Positions 41,922 to 50,352 of a stretch of DNA of 64,000 nt are shown here, piece by piece. The DNA is taken from positions 5,779,501 to 5,843,500 of the forward strand of contig NZ_JAUSYN010000002.1 in the NCBI RefSeq assembly GCF_030816915.1, in the 5' to 3' direction. Below the pieces are notes generated by a model. That model was not told where the DNA came from. It did no database searches and was given only the letters and a program-made list of their open reading frames with translations. A program made the translations under genes and the position numbers. The first letter of the stretch is position 1, and each line of letters opens with the position of its first letter. Origin of the DNA: Streptomyces sp. B3I8 (GTDB lineage: Bacteria > Actinomycetota > Actinomycetes > Streptomycetales > Streptomycetaceae).

Positions 41922-42371
41922 TCAGGCGGTGGTGAACCGCAGTTCGGGCCGCTCCCAGTCGACCTTCGGTGGTGAGGGGGCAACGGTCCCCACCCGCTCG
42001 GCGCCCAGGCGTCGGTAGAACTCCTCGGCCGGCGGATGGGAGACCACCCGCACCTCGGTCAGGCCGGCGGCCCTGGCCTGGCGGATCATGTGCTCGATGA
42101 GGAGTCGGCCGACACCCCTGCCCTGAACGTCGTCCGCCACGAACGCCAGGTCCAGCTCCGGTGGCTCCAGCAGCAGGGCGTAGAAGCCCTGGAGCCGTTC
42201 GGCCGTATCGATGGCCACGAAGACCTGGTGTCCGGCGATGTAGTCGGCGGTGACCCGGTAGTCGGAGATGATCGAGGCGTACGGTCCCCGGTAGGCACCG
42301 GAGTTCTGGATCAGGCTGGTGAGGCGGTCGGCGTCCTGCGCGACGGCGCGCTTGATCGTCGTGGACTGCAT
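41922..42371 (-). CDS. GNAT N-acetyltransferase at the end of the nik operon
   Basis: A 149-residue protein: IKRAVAQDADRLTSLIQNSG, LEPPELDLAFVADDVQGRGV, and TEVRVVSHPPAEEFYRRLGA. It is a full-length paralogue of the GNAT at 16058 without its VEA expansion. ATG 42371 lies 4 bp after the nikE stop, so it is the last gene of the importer operon. Its link to nickel is unknown; it may modify a small amine or a protein. The close family copies elsewhere in the window suggest recent duplication. Confidence 0.9.
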   Translation of the reverse strand: MQSTTIKRAVAQDADRLTSLIQNSGAYRGPYASIISDYRVTADYIAGHQVFVAIDTAERLQGFYALLLEPPELDLAFVADDVQGRGVGRLLIEHMIRQARAAGLTEVRVVSHPPAEEFYRRLGAERVGTVAPSPPKVDWERPELRFTTA

Positions 42372-42375
42372 CCGC

Positions 42376-43047
42376 TTACTCCCCGACCTCTGCGGCGGTC
42401 AGATTCTCCCAGTGCACGGTGCGGTCGCACCAGCGGTCCAGGAGCACCTGGTCGTGGCCGACGGCTAGCAGTCCGGCGCCGGTGGCGGTGCGGTACTCCT
42501 CGACGGCTGCCACCAGGGCGGCGGCGGTGGAGGCATCCAGCATCGCGGTCATCTCGTCGCAGATCAGCCAGCGCGGACGCAGGACGAGAGCGCGGGCGAG
42601 GCACGCGCGTTGGAGCTGGCCGTCGCTGACCTCGTGGGGACGGCGGTCCAGGAGGTCGGGTGTGAGGCCGACGGCTGGGGCCAACTCGGCCAGGCGCTGT
42701 GGTATTCCGTCTCGGCGGCCGGTGACGCGCAGGGGCTCGGCGATCAGGTCGGTGAGCCGCAGCCGCGGGTCGGCGGAGAGGCGGGGCTGCTGGAAGACCA
42801 CGCCGAGGGCGGTGCGCTGGACGCGTGGGGTGCGGTAGCGCCAGCCGCGTACGGGTTCACCGTCGAGCGTCACGGTGCCGGCCTCGGGGCGGTGCAGCAG
42901 AGCCGCGACCCGGGCGAGGGTGGACTTGCCGCAGCCGCTGGGACCCAGCAGGCCGACGGACTCGCCGGGGGCGAGGGCCAGGGTGGCGTTGCGGACGACG
43001 GGGGCTCCTCTGTTGTATCCGGCGGTGATGTCGTGCAGTTCAAGCAC
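42376..43047 (-). CDS. nikE: Nickel/peptide ABC importer ATPase NikE
   Basis: A 223-residue ABC ATPase. Walker A is GLLGPSGCGKSTLARV, Q-loop GVVFQQPRLS, signature EVSDGQLQRACLARAL (SDGQ in place of SGGQ) and Walker B RWLICDEMTAMLD. GTG 43047 has GGAGG six bases ahead and overlaps the nikD stop; ATG 43065 is an alternative. It energises import through NikB/NikC together with NikD. The nickel assignment rests on gene order and the Nur-like operator. Confidence 0.88.
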   Translation of the reverse strand: MLELHDITAGYNRGAPVVRNATLALAPGESVGLLGPSGCGKSTLARVAALLHRPEAGTVTLDGEPVRGWRYRTPRVQRTALGVVFQQPRLSADPRLRLTDLIAEPLRVTGRRDGIPQRLAELAPAVGLTPDLLDRRPHEVSDGQLQRACLARALVLRPRWLICDEMTAMLDASTAAALVAAVEEYRTATGAGLLAVGHDQVLLDRWCDRTVHWENLTAAEVGE

Positions 43048-44005
43048 GGAGGTCCTCCGGTACATGCGGGTGGTGGCAGGCGATGCCGTCGGCCGGCTGC
43101 GGAAGTGCGGTGCAGGCGTCGGTGGCCCGCTCGCAGCGTGGGGCGAAGGCGCAGCCGTCGGGGAGATTGCCGAGTTCGGGCGGCATGCCGGGGATCGGGG
43201 CGAAGTCGCGGTCGGGGAGGGCCTGGAGCAGACCGCGGCTGTAGGGGTGGCGGGGGCCCGGCGTGCCGAAGAAGGCTCTCGCGTCGGTGAGTTCGACGAT
43301 CCGGCCCGCATACATTACAGCCACGCGGTCGGCGATGCGCTCGGCGGCGGCCAGGTCGTGGGTGATCACGAGCAGGCCCCGACGGCCGGTGTCGACGTGG
43401 CGGCGTAGTTCGTCCACGGTGTGGTCGACCAGGTCGCGGTCGAGGCCGGTGGTGGGCTCGTCGGCCAGGAGCAGGGGCGCGTCGCCGACGAGGGCGAGGG
43501 CGGTGGCAGCGCGCTGGGCCAGGCCGCCGGAGAGTTCGTGCGGGTGGCGGTCGAGGTGGCCGGCGGGGAAGGCGGCGCGTTCGGCAGCTGCCTCGGCCCC
43601 GGATCGTACGGCTGCCCGCCCGCGGACATCGGTCAACGCGGCCACGGTTTCTTCCAGTTGGGAGCGAACGGTGCGCACCGGCGTGAGGTGCGCGGCGGGG
43701 CTCTGCGGGATGAGGCCGATCAGGCGGCCCCGTACCGTCCGCGCCAGCGTCCGTTCGTCGGCGGCGATCAGATCCAGGTCGCCGAGCCGGGCCTCACCCG
43801 CGGCCTGGGCGTTGGCGGGCAGCAGACCGAGCAGGGCGGAGGCGAGGACCGACTTGCCGCAGCCGCTCTCACCGATCAGGGCCAGACACTCGCCGGCCGC
43901 CACGTCGAAGTGCGCTTCAGTGACGGCGGCGATCCGCCGCCCACCCGGCATCAGGAAGCGCACGGACAGCCCGCGTACCGACAGGACCGGGATTCGGTCA
44001 GTCAC
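43040..44005 (-). CDS. nikD: Nickel/peptide ABC importer ATPase NikD
   Basis: A 321-residue ATPase of the Opp/Nik group. Walker A is ALIGESGCGKSVLASA, signature HELSGGLAQRAATALAL, Walker B LLLADEPTTGLD and H-loop LLVITHDLAAAERIAD. The oligopeptide/dipeptide C-terminal domain follows, with CAFAPRCERATDACT. GTG 44005 overlaps the nikC stop (GTGA). It is the second ATPase of the complex. Confidence 0.9.
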   Translation of the reverse strand: MTDRIPVLSVRGLSVRFLMPGGRRIAAVTEAHFDVAAGECLALIGESGCGKSVLASALLGLLPANAQAAGEARLGDLDLIAADERTLARTVRGRLIGLIPQSPAAHLTPVRTVRSQLEETVAALTDVRGRAAVRSGAEAAAERAAFPAGHLDRHPHELSGGLAQRAATALALVGDAPLLLADEPTTGLDRDLVDHTVDELRRHVDTGRRGLLVITHDLAAAERIADRVAVMYAGRIVELTDARAFFGTPGPRHPYSRGLLQALPDRDFAPIPGMPPELGNLPDGCAFAPRCERATDACTALPQPADGIACHHPHVPEDLRA

Positions 44006-44907
44006 AGCATCAGCTCCGATCGGCGGCGGGGATTGATCCGCTCCCGCCAGGCACCGGCGAGCCCGGCGATGGCGAGCGTGGGGACGATGATGAACAGGCC
44101 CGGGAAGAGGGTCGGCCACCACTGCCCAGCGAGCAGCGAGCCCCGCGCGCCCTGGATGAGGTTGCCGAGGCTGGCCAGGTGGGTGGGCAGGCCGAGCCCG
44201 AGGAAGGACAGCGCCGACTCGTGCCACATGGCGTGCGGCACCATCAGCACGGCGGCCAGCGCGGCCTGCGGCAGCACGCCGGGCAGCAGATGCCGTACCG
44301 CCACCCGCCACCGGGACGCGCCACCGGAGACGGCTGCGTCGATGTAGGGGCGCGAGCGCAGGGACAGCACCTCGGCGCGCACGATCCGGGCGGTGGACAG
44401 CCAGTGGGTGAGCGCGACCGACACCACCACCGGCCACACCCCGGGCCGGAACATGGCCACGACGAAGATGCCCAACAGCAGATGCGGCACGGACGAGACC
44501 GTGTCGACGACCCGCATGAGAGCCCGGTCGGCCCAGCCGCCCAAGGCCCCGGCAATCGCCCCGACGGCCGTGCCGATCACCGTCGCCGTGAGCGCCGCCG
44601 CGACCCCGACCAGCAAGGACACGCGCAGGCCGTAGAGGCAGCGCAGGAGGAGATCCCGGCCGAGGTCGTCGGTGCCGAAGGGGTGCGACCAACTCGGCGG
44701 CAGCAGCTTCGCGCCCAGGTCGACCGCCTGCTGGTCGAGCTGCACCAGCGGTGGCACGAGGAGTACGGCCAGGACGGTGACACCGACAAGGGCTGCCGAG
44801 ATGCGTACCCGCAGCGTCCTGGTGGAGCGGCGGCTCGTGCCGTACGACCGCCAGACGGGCTCGGCCGTCGATTCACCTGTCACGTCACCAGTTGCTTCAC
44901 ATGTCAC
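44002..44907 (-). CDS. nikC: Nickel/peptide ABC importer permease NikC
   Basis: A 301-residue membrane permease (DppC/NikC type). The first helix is ISAALVGVTVLAVLLVPPLV, followed by the HPFGTDDLGRDLLLRCLYGL signature. The EAA loop is YIDAAVSGGASRWRVAVRHL then LPGVLPQA. ATG 44907 overlaps the end of nikB by 11 bp. It forms the channel with NikB. Confidence 0.9.
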   Translation of the reverse strand: MTCEATGDVTGESTAEPVWRSYGTSRRSTRTLRVRISAALVGVTVLAVLLVPPLVQLDQQAVDLGAKLLPPSWSHPFGTDDLGRDLLLRCLYGLRVSLLVGVAAALTATVIGTAVGAIAGALGGWADRALMRVVDTVSSVPHLLLGIFVVAMFRPGVWPVVVSVALTHWLSTARIVRAEVLSLRSRPYIDAAVSGGASRWRVAVRHLLPGVLPQAALAAVLMVPHAMWHESALSFLGLGLPTHLASLGNLIQGARGSLLAGQWWPTLFPGLFIIVPTLAIAGLAGAWRERINPRRRSELML

Positions 44908-45865
44908 TGAACTTCACCCGCGGGTCGAACAGGCCGTAGAGCAGGTCGGCGAGGAGGTTGCCGACGAGCACCGCGGCGGTGGCGAGCGTGGTGAGCGCGG
45001 CGAGCAGCGGGAAGTCGACGGCGGTGGCCGCCTCCACGGTGGCGGCCGCGATGCCGGGCCAGCTGAAGACGCTCTCCACCAGCAGGGCTCCGGTGATGAG
45101 TTCGGGCACCCTCGAGCCGACCAGCGTCAGGAGCGGCAGCAGGCCAGAGCGCAGGGCGTGGCCGAGCAGGACCGTTCGCTCGCTCAGCCCCCTGGCCCGT
45201 GCTCCGCGTACAGGGTCCTCGGCGAGAGCATCGCCGACACCCTGACGGACGTACAGGGTGAACCAGGGCAACTGGGAGACGGCGAGAACCCCGGCCGGCA
45301 GCACAAGGTGACTGGCTACCTGATCGGCTGTGACCTGCTCGCTCGCGGTGTCGGTGAGACCGCCGGCCGGGAGCACGCCGAGCTGGAGGGCGAACAGCCA
45401 GACGGCCAGCAGGGCCAGCCAGAAGACGGGCGCCGCCTCCAGCGAGTAGGCCAGCGACGTCACGGCCCGGTCGAGCACCGATCCCGGGCGCCGAGCCGCC
45501 AGCACACCCAGCACCGTACCCGCCGGCACGGCCACCACGAACGCGACCGCGCACAACAGCGTCGACCAGACGAGGCGTTCGCCGATGACCTGGGCGACCG
45601 GCTGCCGCATCACGCTGGACTGCCCGAGATCGCCCGTGACGGCTGCAGTCAGCCAGTGCCACCAGCGGGAGGTGAACGGCTGGTCCACGCCCAGGTTCTC
45701 CCGCAGCCGCGCCAGCGTCTCCGCGTCCGCGCCGAGGGCGGCCGTGCCGGCGTACGCCTTGACCGGGTCGAAGGGGGAGGCGGCGGCGATCGCGAAGACG
45801 CCGAGAGTCACGACGAGCAGGATTGGGACGGCGAACAGCAGCCGCCGCCCCGCCAGCCGTGCCAT
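44897..45865 (-). CDS. nikB: Nickel/peptide ABC importer permease NikB
   Basis: A 322-residue permease (DppB/NikB type). It has the N-terminal helix LLFAVPILLVVTLGVFAIAA, the periplasmic segment LGVDQPFTSRWWHWLTAAVT and the EAA region DPVRGARARGLSERTVLLGH. It ends LADLLYGLFDPRVKFSDM. ATG 45865 is chosen in a longer open frame and lies 23 bp after the nikA stop. It is the first membrane subunit of the importer. Confidence 0.9.
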   Translation of the reverse strand: MARLAGRRLLFAVPILLVVTLGVFAIAAASPFDPVKAYAGTAALGADAETLARLRENLGVDQPFTSRWWHWLTAAVTGDLGQSSVMRQPVAQVIGERLVWSTLLCAVAFVVAVPAGTVLGVLAARRPGSVLDRAVTSLAYSLEAAPVFWLALLAVWLFALQLGVLPAGGLTDTASEQVTADQVASHLVLPAGVLAVSQLPWFTLYVRQGVGDALAEDPVRGARARGLSERTVLLGHALRSGLLPLLTLVGSRVPELITGALLVESVFSWPGIAAATVEAATAVDFPLLAALTTLATAAVLVGNLLADLLYGLFDPRVKFSDM

Positions 45866-45888
45866 CGCTCCCCAGGGCAGGGAGGGCC

Positions 45889-47475
45889 TCACTTCTTCGG
45901 CTGCCAGGCTTCGAGATTCCACCACGGGCCGGAGGCAAAGCCGTGCTCGTGCGGCTCGACCTGCGTGGTCAGCCCGGCCCAGCGATCGGCGAGGACGTAG
46001 ACGTGGTCGATGTGGGTGAGGAAGGTGTAGCCGGGGTTCTTCACCAGTTCGCGTTGGAGGCTGTCGTAGGCGGCCTTGCGGGTCGCCGTGTCCGAGCTGC
46101 GGCGGCCAGTATCGAGAGCCTTGTCCACGACCGGGTCGTTGTAGCGGGCCATGTTGTTGAAGCCGTCGTCGGCAAGGGAGGAGTGCAGCAGCGTGTAGAG
46201 GCCGTAGTCCGGGTCGCCGCTGCTGCCGAAGCCGGCCAGAACCGCGTCCGTCTTCATGCGCGGCTCGATGACCTCCCAGGTTGCGCTCTCCACCTTCACC
46301 TCGATGCCGGCCTTCTTGGCGTCGGAGGCGTAGGCGAGGGCATGGTCCTGGCGGACCTTGTCGCCCGAGGGGTACAGGAGTGTGAACGAGGCCCGCTGCC
46401 CGTCCTTGGCGCGGATGCCGCCCTCGCCGCTCTTCCAGCCCGCCTGGTCCAGGATGCGCCTGGCCTTGGTGAGGTCCTGCTTGCGCTCGATACCCTTGGC
46501 AAACCACGGGTCGTCGACCGGCAGCGGCCCGTACGCCGGACGCCCGGCCCCGTCGAGGATCTTGTCAACCATGGCCTGCCGGTCCACGGCCGCGTCCAGG
46601 GCCTGGCGGATGGCGCGATCGCCGGTGACCCTGTTCTCCTGAGGGAGGGTGACCGTGCGGAAGTCGTACGTCTTCGCGTCGTACGTCTTCTTCGCCTTGT
46701 CGCTCTTGAAGGTGGCGGCAAGGTTGGGCGGCAGGATCGCGCCGTCGAGGTCGCCCGAGCGCAACCGGGTGGCCCGCACGTCGTCGTCCTCGATGACCGC
46801 CATGGTCACCTTCTTCACCTTCGGCGCACCGCCCCAGTAGTCGGGGTTGGCCTTGAAGGTGAGCTTCTCGCCCTTGCTCCAGGAGGCGAGCAGATAGGGG
46901 CCGGTGCCGATCGGCTTGGTGTTGAAGGAGCCGGTGTTGGGGTCCTGCTTGCCCGCGACGTGCTCGGGGACGATGGGCAGCACCGTGCGCCCGGCGAAGG
47001 GCGCGTACGGGTACTTGAGGGTGAAGACCACCTTGTCATTGCCGTCCGCCCGCACGTCCTTGATGGCGTCCAGTTCGCTGCGGTTGGTGTTATTGGTCTT
47101 CGCGTCGAGGATCGTGTCGTACGTGAAGACGACGTCGGCGGAGGTAAGCGGCTGGCCGTCGCTGAACTTCACGCCGTCGCGCAGGGTGTAGGTGTAGGTG
47201 AGGCCGTTGCCGCTCACCTCGGGAAGTGCCCTCGCGAGGGCCGGCTTCAGCTTCAGGTCGGCGTCCCGGGCCAGCAGGCCGTCGAAGATCTTCGAGTTGC
47301 CGTCCTTGCCGTATCCGAGCAGCGGACTGAGCGTGTCCGGCTCGGAGGCCACCCCGATCACGACGGAGTCGGCTACGTCGCCGCTGCCTGTGCTGTTGCC
47401 GGGAGCCGAGCAGGCGGCGACACCCGTGAGTATCGCCGCCGTGGCGGCGGCTGTCCGTATCCGTCGGACCGTCAT
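45889..47475 (-). CDS. nikA: Nickel/peptide ABC importer substrate-binding lipoprotein NikA
   Basis: A 528-residue family 5 solute-binding protein. The signal peptide TVRRIRTAAATAAILTGVAAC ends in a lipobox, LTGVAAC, where the Cys is lipidated. SBP_bac_5 signatures are GLTYTYTLRDGVKFSDGQPL and TSADVVFTYDTILDA, and it ends SGPWWNLEAWQPKK. ATG 47475 is used; GTG 47484 is an in-frame alternative. It captures Ni2+ (possibly chelated) outside the membrane. A Nur-like box lies 35 bp upstream. Sequence alone cannot exclude a peptide ligand. Confidence 0.88.
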   Translation of the reverse strand: MTVRRIRTAAATAAILTGVAACSAPGNSTGSGDVADSVVIGVASEPDTLSPLLGYGKDGNSKIFDGLLARDADLKLKPALARALPEVSGNGLTYTYTLRDGVKFSDGQPLTSADVVFTYDTILDAKTNNTNRSELDAIKDVRADGNDKVVFTLKYPYAPFAGRTVLPIVPEHVAGKQDPNTGSFNTKPIGTGPYLLASWSKGEKLTFKANPDYWGGAPKVKKVTMAVIEDDDVRATRLRSGDLDGAILPPNLAATFKSDKAKKTYDAKTYDFRTVTLPQENRVTGDRAIRQALDAAVDRQAMVDKILDGAGRPAYGPLPVDDPWFAKGIERKQDLTKARRILDQAGWKSGEGGIRAKDGQRASFTLLYPSGDKVRQDHALAYASDAKKAGIEVKVESATWEVIEPRMKTDAVLAGFGSSGDPDYGLYTLLHSSLADDGFNNMARYNDPVVDKALDTGRRSSDTATRKAAYDSLQRELVKNPGYTFLTHIDHVYVLADRWAGLTTQVEPHEHGFASGPWWNLEAWQPKK

Positions 47476-47500
47476 GGACCTCACACCCTTATTGATGATC

Positions 47501-47788
47501 TCAAGCTATTGCATAGTAGTTGCAGTAAGGGGGACGTGGAGCGGCGACCTGGGTCTTCCGCGCGCGTGAGTTGTGGGGAGGGTGCGTGCCGTGTGCCAGG
47601 TAGTGCTGGCCGGCGCTCGTCAGGGCTACGCTCCGCTGCCCGGCCTTCCGGGAGACCGTTACCAGGCCCCGGTTGTGCAGTGCCTGACAGGTGGTCTTGT
47701 AGGAGTTGGTCTCCCATTCGCCGGCAGGGCACCCGGCTTCCACCCACTGCAACACCGAGAGCTGTCGCTCATTGACCCGCCGTTCCAA
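47501..47788 (-). CDS. Truncated HTH-like protein of unknown function
   Basis: From TTG 47788 (GAAGG eight bases ahead) the frame reads VNERQLSVLQWVEAGCPAGE, ETNSYKTTCQALHNRGLVTV and RKAGQRSVALTSAGQHYLAHG. This is a small winged-helix-like module seen at the start of longer streptomycete proteins. Here it ends after 95 residues, with the tail running over the nikA operator. It is probably the 5' part of a larger gene cut off by rearrangement. Confidence 0.4.
   Translation of the reverse strand: MERRVNERQLSVLQWVEAGCPAGEWETNSYKTTCQALHNRGLVTVSRKAGQRSVALTSAGQHYLAHGTHPPHNSRARKTQVAAPRPPYCNYYAIA
47510..47524. promoter_or_regulatory. Predicted Nur box upstream of nikA
   Basis: TGCAT-AGTAG-TTGCA (complement TGCAA-CTACT-ATGCA) matches TGCAA-N5-TTGCA with one mismatch. 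It is the best site of the three. Confidence 0.65.
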
Positions 47789-47945
47789 TGGTCCGCCTTC
47801 GACTTGCAGTGACGTACGACGGCGGCATGGTGCCAGTTCCGTTGGCAGGTGACCGGCGCTTCGACTCGATTCGTCCGAACGAGCGAGCTGACGTGGCTGC
47901 AAGCCGGATAGACGCAGAACGGTAGGTGGGTGCTGTCCTGCGGCG

Positions 47946-48413
47946 GGGTCTGACTCCTGAGATTTCCGCTGGTCCCCGACACCGGACTACCAGCTGCTGC
48001 AGACCACCGCCGGCGGTGCCTCCGATCGGCTCTGCCAGGTTAAGGGACTGACCGACCTCGGCTTCGTCTGCACTGCGACGGTATGACCCCGTGGTTCCTC
48101 CCGGCGCTGGCCTCGCCGGCGGTGCTCGCCCGACGGGCCCCTCGCCCATCACGCTTAGTTACAGCAGCTACTCGACGCTACTGTTCCTTTGCCGTAGCTA
48201 CCCGACCGCAGGGCCGGTAAGCCGGGCCCAAGGACTCTCCGTCAATGCCGGTCACGGGTGGCCGAGAACTCGACTCGCTGTCAGCCCGTCCAAGCCAGGT
48301 TGAGTGCCAGCTCCGACAAAGTCGTCCGGCGGCGATCGAGTCATGCCGTTGTACCGACATCAGTGGGACGGTTGGACACTGCCGTCCCGGGCGGGGGTCT
48401 GACTCATGAGATC
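47946..48413. repeat. Direct repeats GGGTCTGACTCmTGAGAT flanking about 450 bp
   Basis: GGGTCTGACTCCTGAGATTT (near 47945) and GGGTCTGACTCATGAGATCT (near 48393) are preceded by similar GGCGG/GGGCGG-rich sequence. Both lie upstream of the IS110 pseudogene and may be left ends of related elements or recombination sites. No gene is supported between them. Confidence 0.6.
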
Positions 48414-48597
48414 TATGACCGAAGTGTCCAGTCACGGGCATGTCGACTGTCGTTGCGGGACGGCGCCTGCTGGTACCGAGCCACAGGGCGTGTCCCAGTA
48501 GGGGCCTTGCCGAGTTCCAGGCGCCATCACGGTTCAGACCGCCCGAGCGGGCCGGTGCCATCCACCCAGCACGTCATCACGTGGGAGGCGATTCATC

Positions 48598-49342
48598 ATG
48601 ACGAGCCGACAGCGCACCACCTCCTCAAGCACGGATCCTCCCGTTCGGCGCGAGGTCGTCCTGGGCGTGGACACGCACGGCGAGGTGCATGTCGCCGCCG
48701 TGGTCTCCCCGCTCGGGAAGATCTTGGGGACCGAGTCCTTTCCGGCGACGGCGGCCGGCTACCGGCAGCTGCTTAATGTGGGCCCGCAAGCGGGGAACGG
48801 TGCGCCGGGCCGGGGTGGAGGGCACCGGTACCTTCGGCGCGGGCCTGTCCCGCTACCTTTTGGCGCAGCAGAAGCAGGTGTACGAGGTGAACCGGCCCGA
48901 CCGGTCGGCCCGCCGGCAGTTGGGGAAGTCGGACCCGCTCGACGCTCAGGCCGCCGCGCGGGCCGTGCTCAGCGGTCGTGCCCGGGCCCGGGCCAAGTCC
49001 GGCGACGGTCCGGTGCACAGCGCCCGGATGTTGAAACTCGCCAAGGACTCCGCGGTCAAGGCCCGTCCCCAGGCGATCAACCAGCTCAAAGCCGTCCTGG
49101 TCATCGCCGACCCCGCACTGCGGGAACAGCTGTGCAACTACGGCGGCGACCGGCAGGCCAACGCCGCCCTGCACCGCATCGTGTTCACCCGCCTGCGCCA
49201 CGACCCGCGCACACAGGCGTACTACGAACGCCGCACCCAGGAGGGCAAGACCCGACGCGAGATCATCCGATGCCTCAAGCGATATGCCGCCCGAGAGGTG
49301 TTCAACCTGGTCAGACCGGTCGCCCGCACCCCCGCGTCATAG
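48598..49342 (+). pseudogene. IS110-family transposase, frameshifted and internally deleted
   Basis: ATG 48598 reads REVVLGVDTHGEVHVAAVVS, the RuvC-like DEDD start of IS110 transposases. Near 48780 the frame shifts to GVEGTGTFGAGLSRYLLAQQ, then VYEVNRPDRSARRQLGKSDP and LDAQAAARAVLSGRA. After PALREQL there is a joint straight to NYGGDRQANAALHRIVFTRL, losing about 100 residues of the C-terminal Tnp20 domain. It ends EVFNLVRPVARTPAS. It is inactive and adjoins the truncated kinase. Confidence 0.9.
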
Positions 49343-50352
49343 GGGCGTCTGTGGAGGACTTCCGTGAGGCGTCGCAGTATGGGGAGGATCTCGGTGGTGC
49401 CGGGAGCGGTGAGTGTGCGGCCACGGGCGTCGTCGAGGAGGGTGTCGCAGATGGTGCGCATGGACTGGGCGGCTTCCGCGATGACCTTGTGGCTGGCGTG
49501 GGTCTGGTCGGCGGTGCGGGGGTGGTTCTGCCACCAGTCGAGTTCGGCGACGATCCGGCTCAGGGGTGTGCGCAGCTCGTGCGAGAGTTCCCCGGTGAGC
49601 TGCCGCTCGTGGCGCAGGAGGGTGCGGATGCGGTCCAGTATGGAGTCCAGCGACGTACCGAGGCGCGCGAGTTCGGCCGGGTGCCGCGTATGGCCGAAGC
49701 GTTCTTCGGAGGCGATGGCGCTCCACTGGGTGGCCTGGTCGGTCATCGTGCGGACCGGGCGCAGCGCGCGGCCCACCGCCAGCCGGGTCAGGGCGTAGGT
49801 GCAGGCGAGCATCACGACGTCCAGCCCGAGCGATCCCACGAGCAGGGTGTCCGCCGAACTCCGGTAGGGGGAGAGGTCGAGCGCGGTGATCACCATGGCC
49901 TCGCTGTTGTCTCCTGCCACTGTCTGCGAGCACAGCCGGAGGGGGCCGTCCACGTCGGCGGTGATGCACCGCCGCCCGCCGCGCCCGGCGAGGGCGTCGG
50001 CGACATTGGTGAGGCGGCCGGCGTTCGGGGGCTCTTCTAGCAGGCGTTTGCCAGCGTAGATCCATACGTTGGTGTCGAGGAGGGCGTCGTTGGAGGTCTC
50101 CAGGACGCCCACGCTCGTGGTGGTGGTGTCGATGGTCGTCGCGACGGCGGCAGCGCGGGTGCGCAGTTCGTCGTCCGCCTGGTGCTGGAGGCGGTGCTGG
50201 GCCACGGCGTTGAAGGCGACGGTGAGGACCAGCATCAGCAGCGCGGCCGTGGTGAGGGCCACGACGGAGAGCTGGCCGCGCAGCGTGCGAGGCGCCAGAC
50301 GGTGGAGGAAGGCCGTCACAGCGGGCCGCAGCCGGTGGCGGGCACCGCTCAT
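49343..50352 (-). pseudogene. OmpR-system sensor histidine kinase truncated by IS110
   Basis: From ATG 50352 the protein has the transmembrane helix LSVVALTTAALLMLVLTVAF, an extracytoplasmic domain, a second helix near LGLDVVMLACTYALTRLAVG and a HAMP domain. HisKA follows with the phosphoacceptor box LTGELSHELRTPLSRIVAEL. Similarity ends near TTEILPILRRLTEVLHRRPY at the IS110 end (about 49347). The HATPase domain (N, G1, G2 boxes) is absent, and the frame runs on antisense to IS110 until 49222. It cannot autophosphorylate. Confidence 0.85.

Noticed and set aside
48689..49342. A separate 217-residue gene starting at 48689
   Set aside because: It is the downstream frame of the IS110 transposase, separated from its N-terminus by a frameshift.
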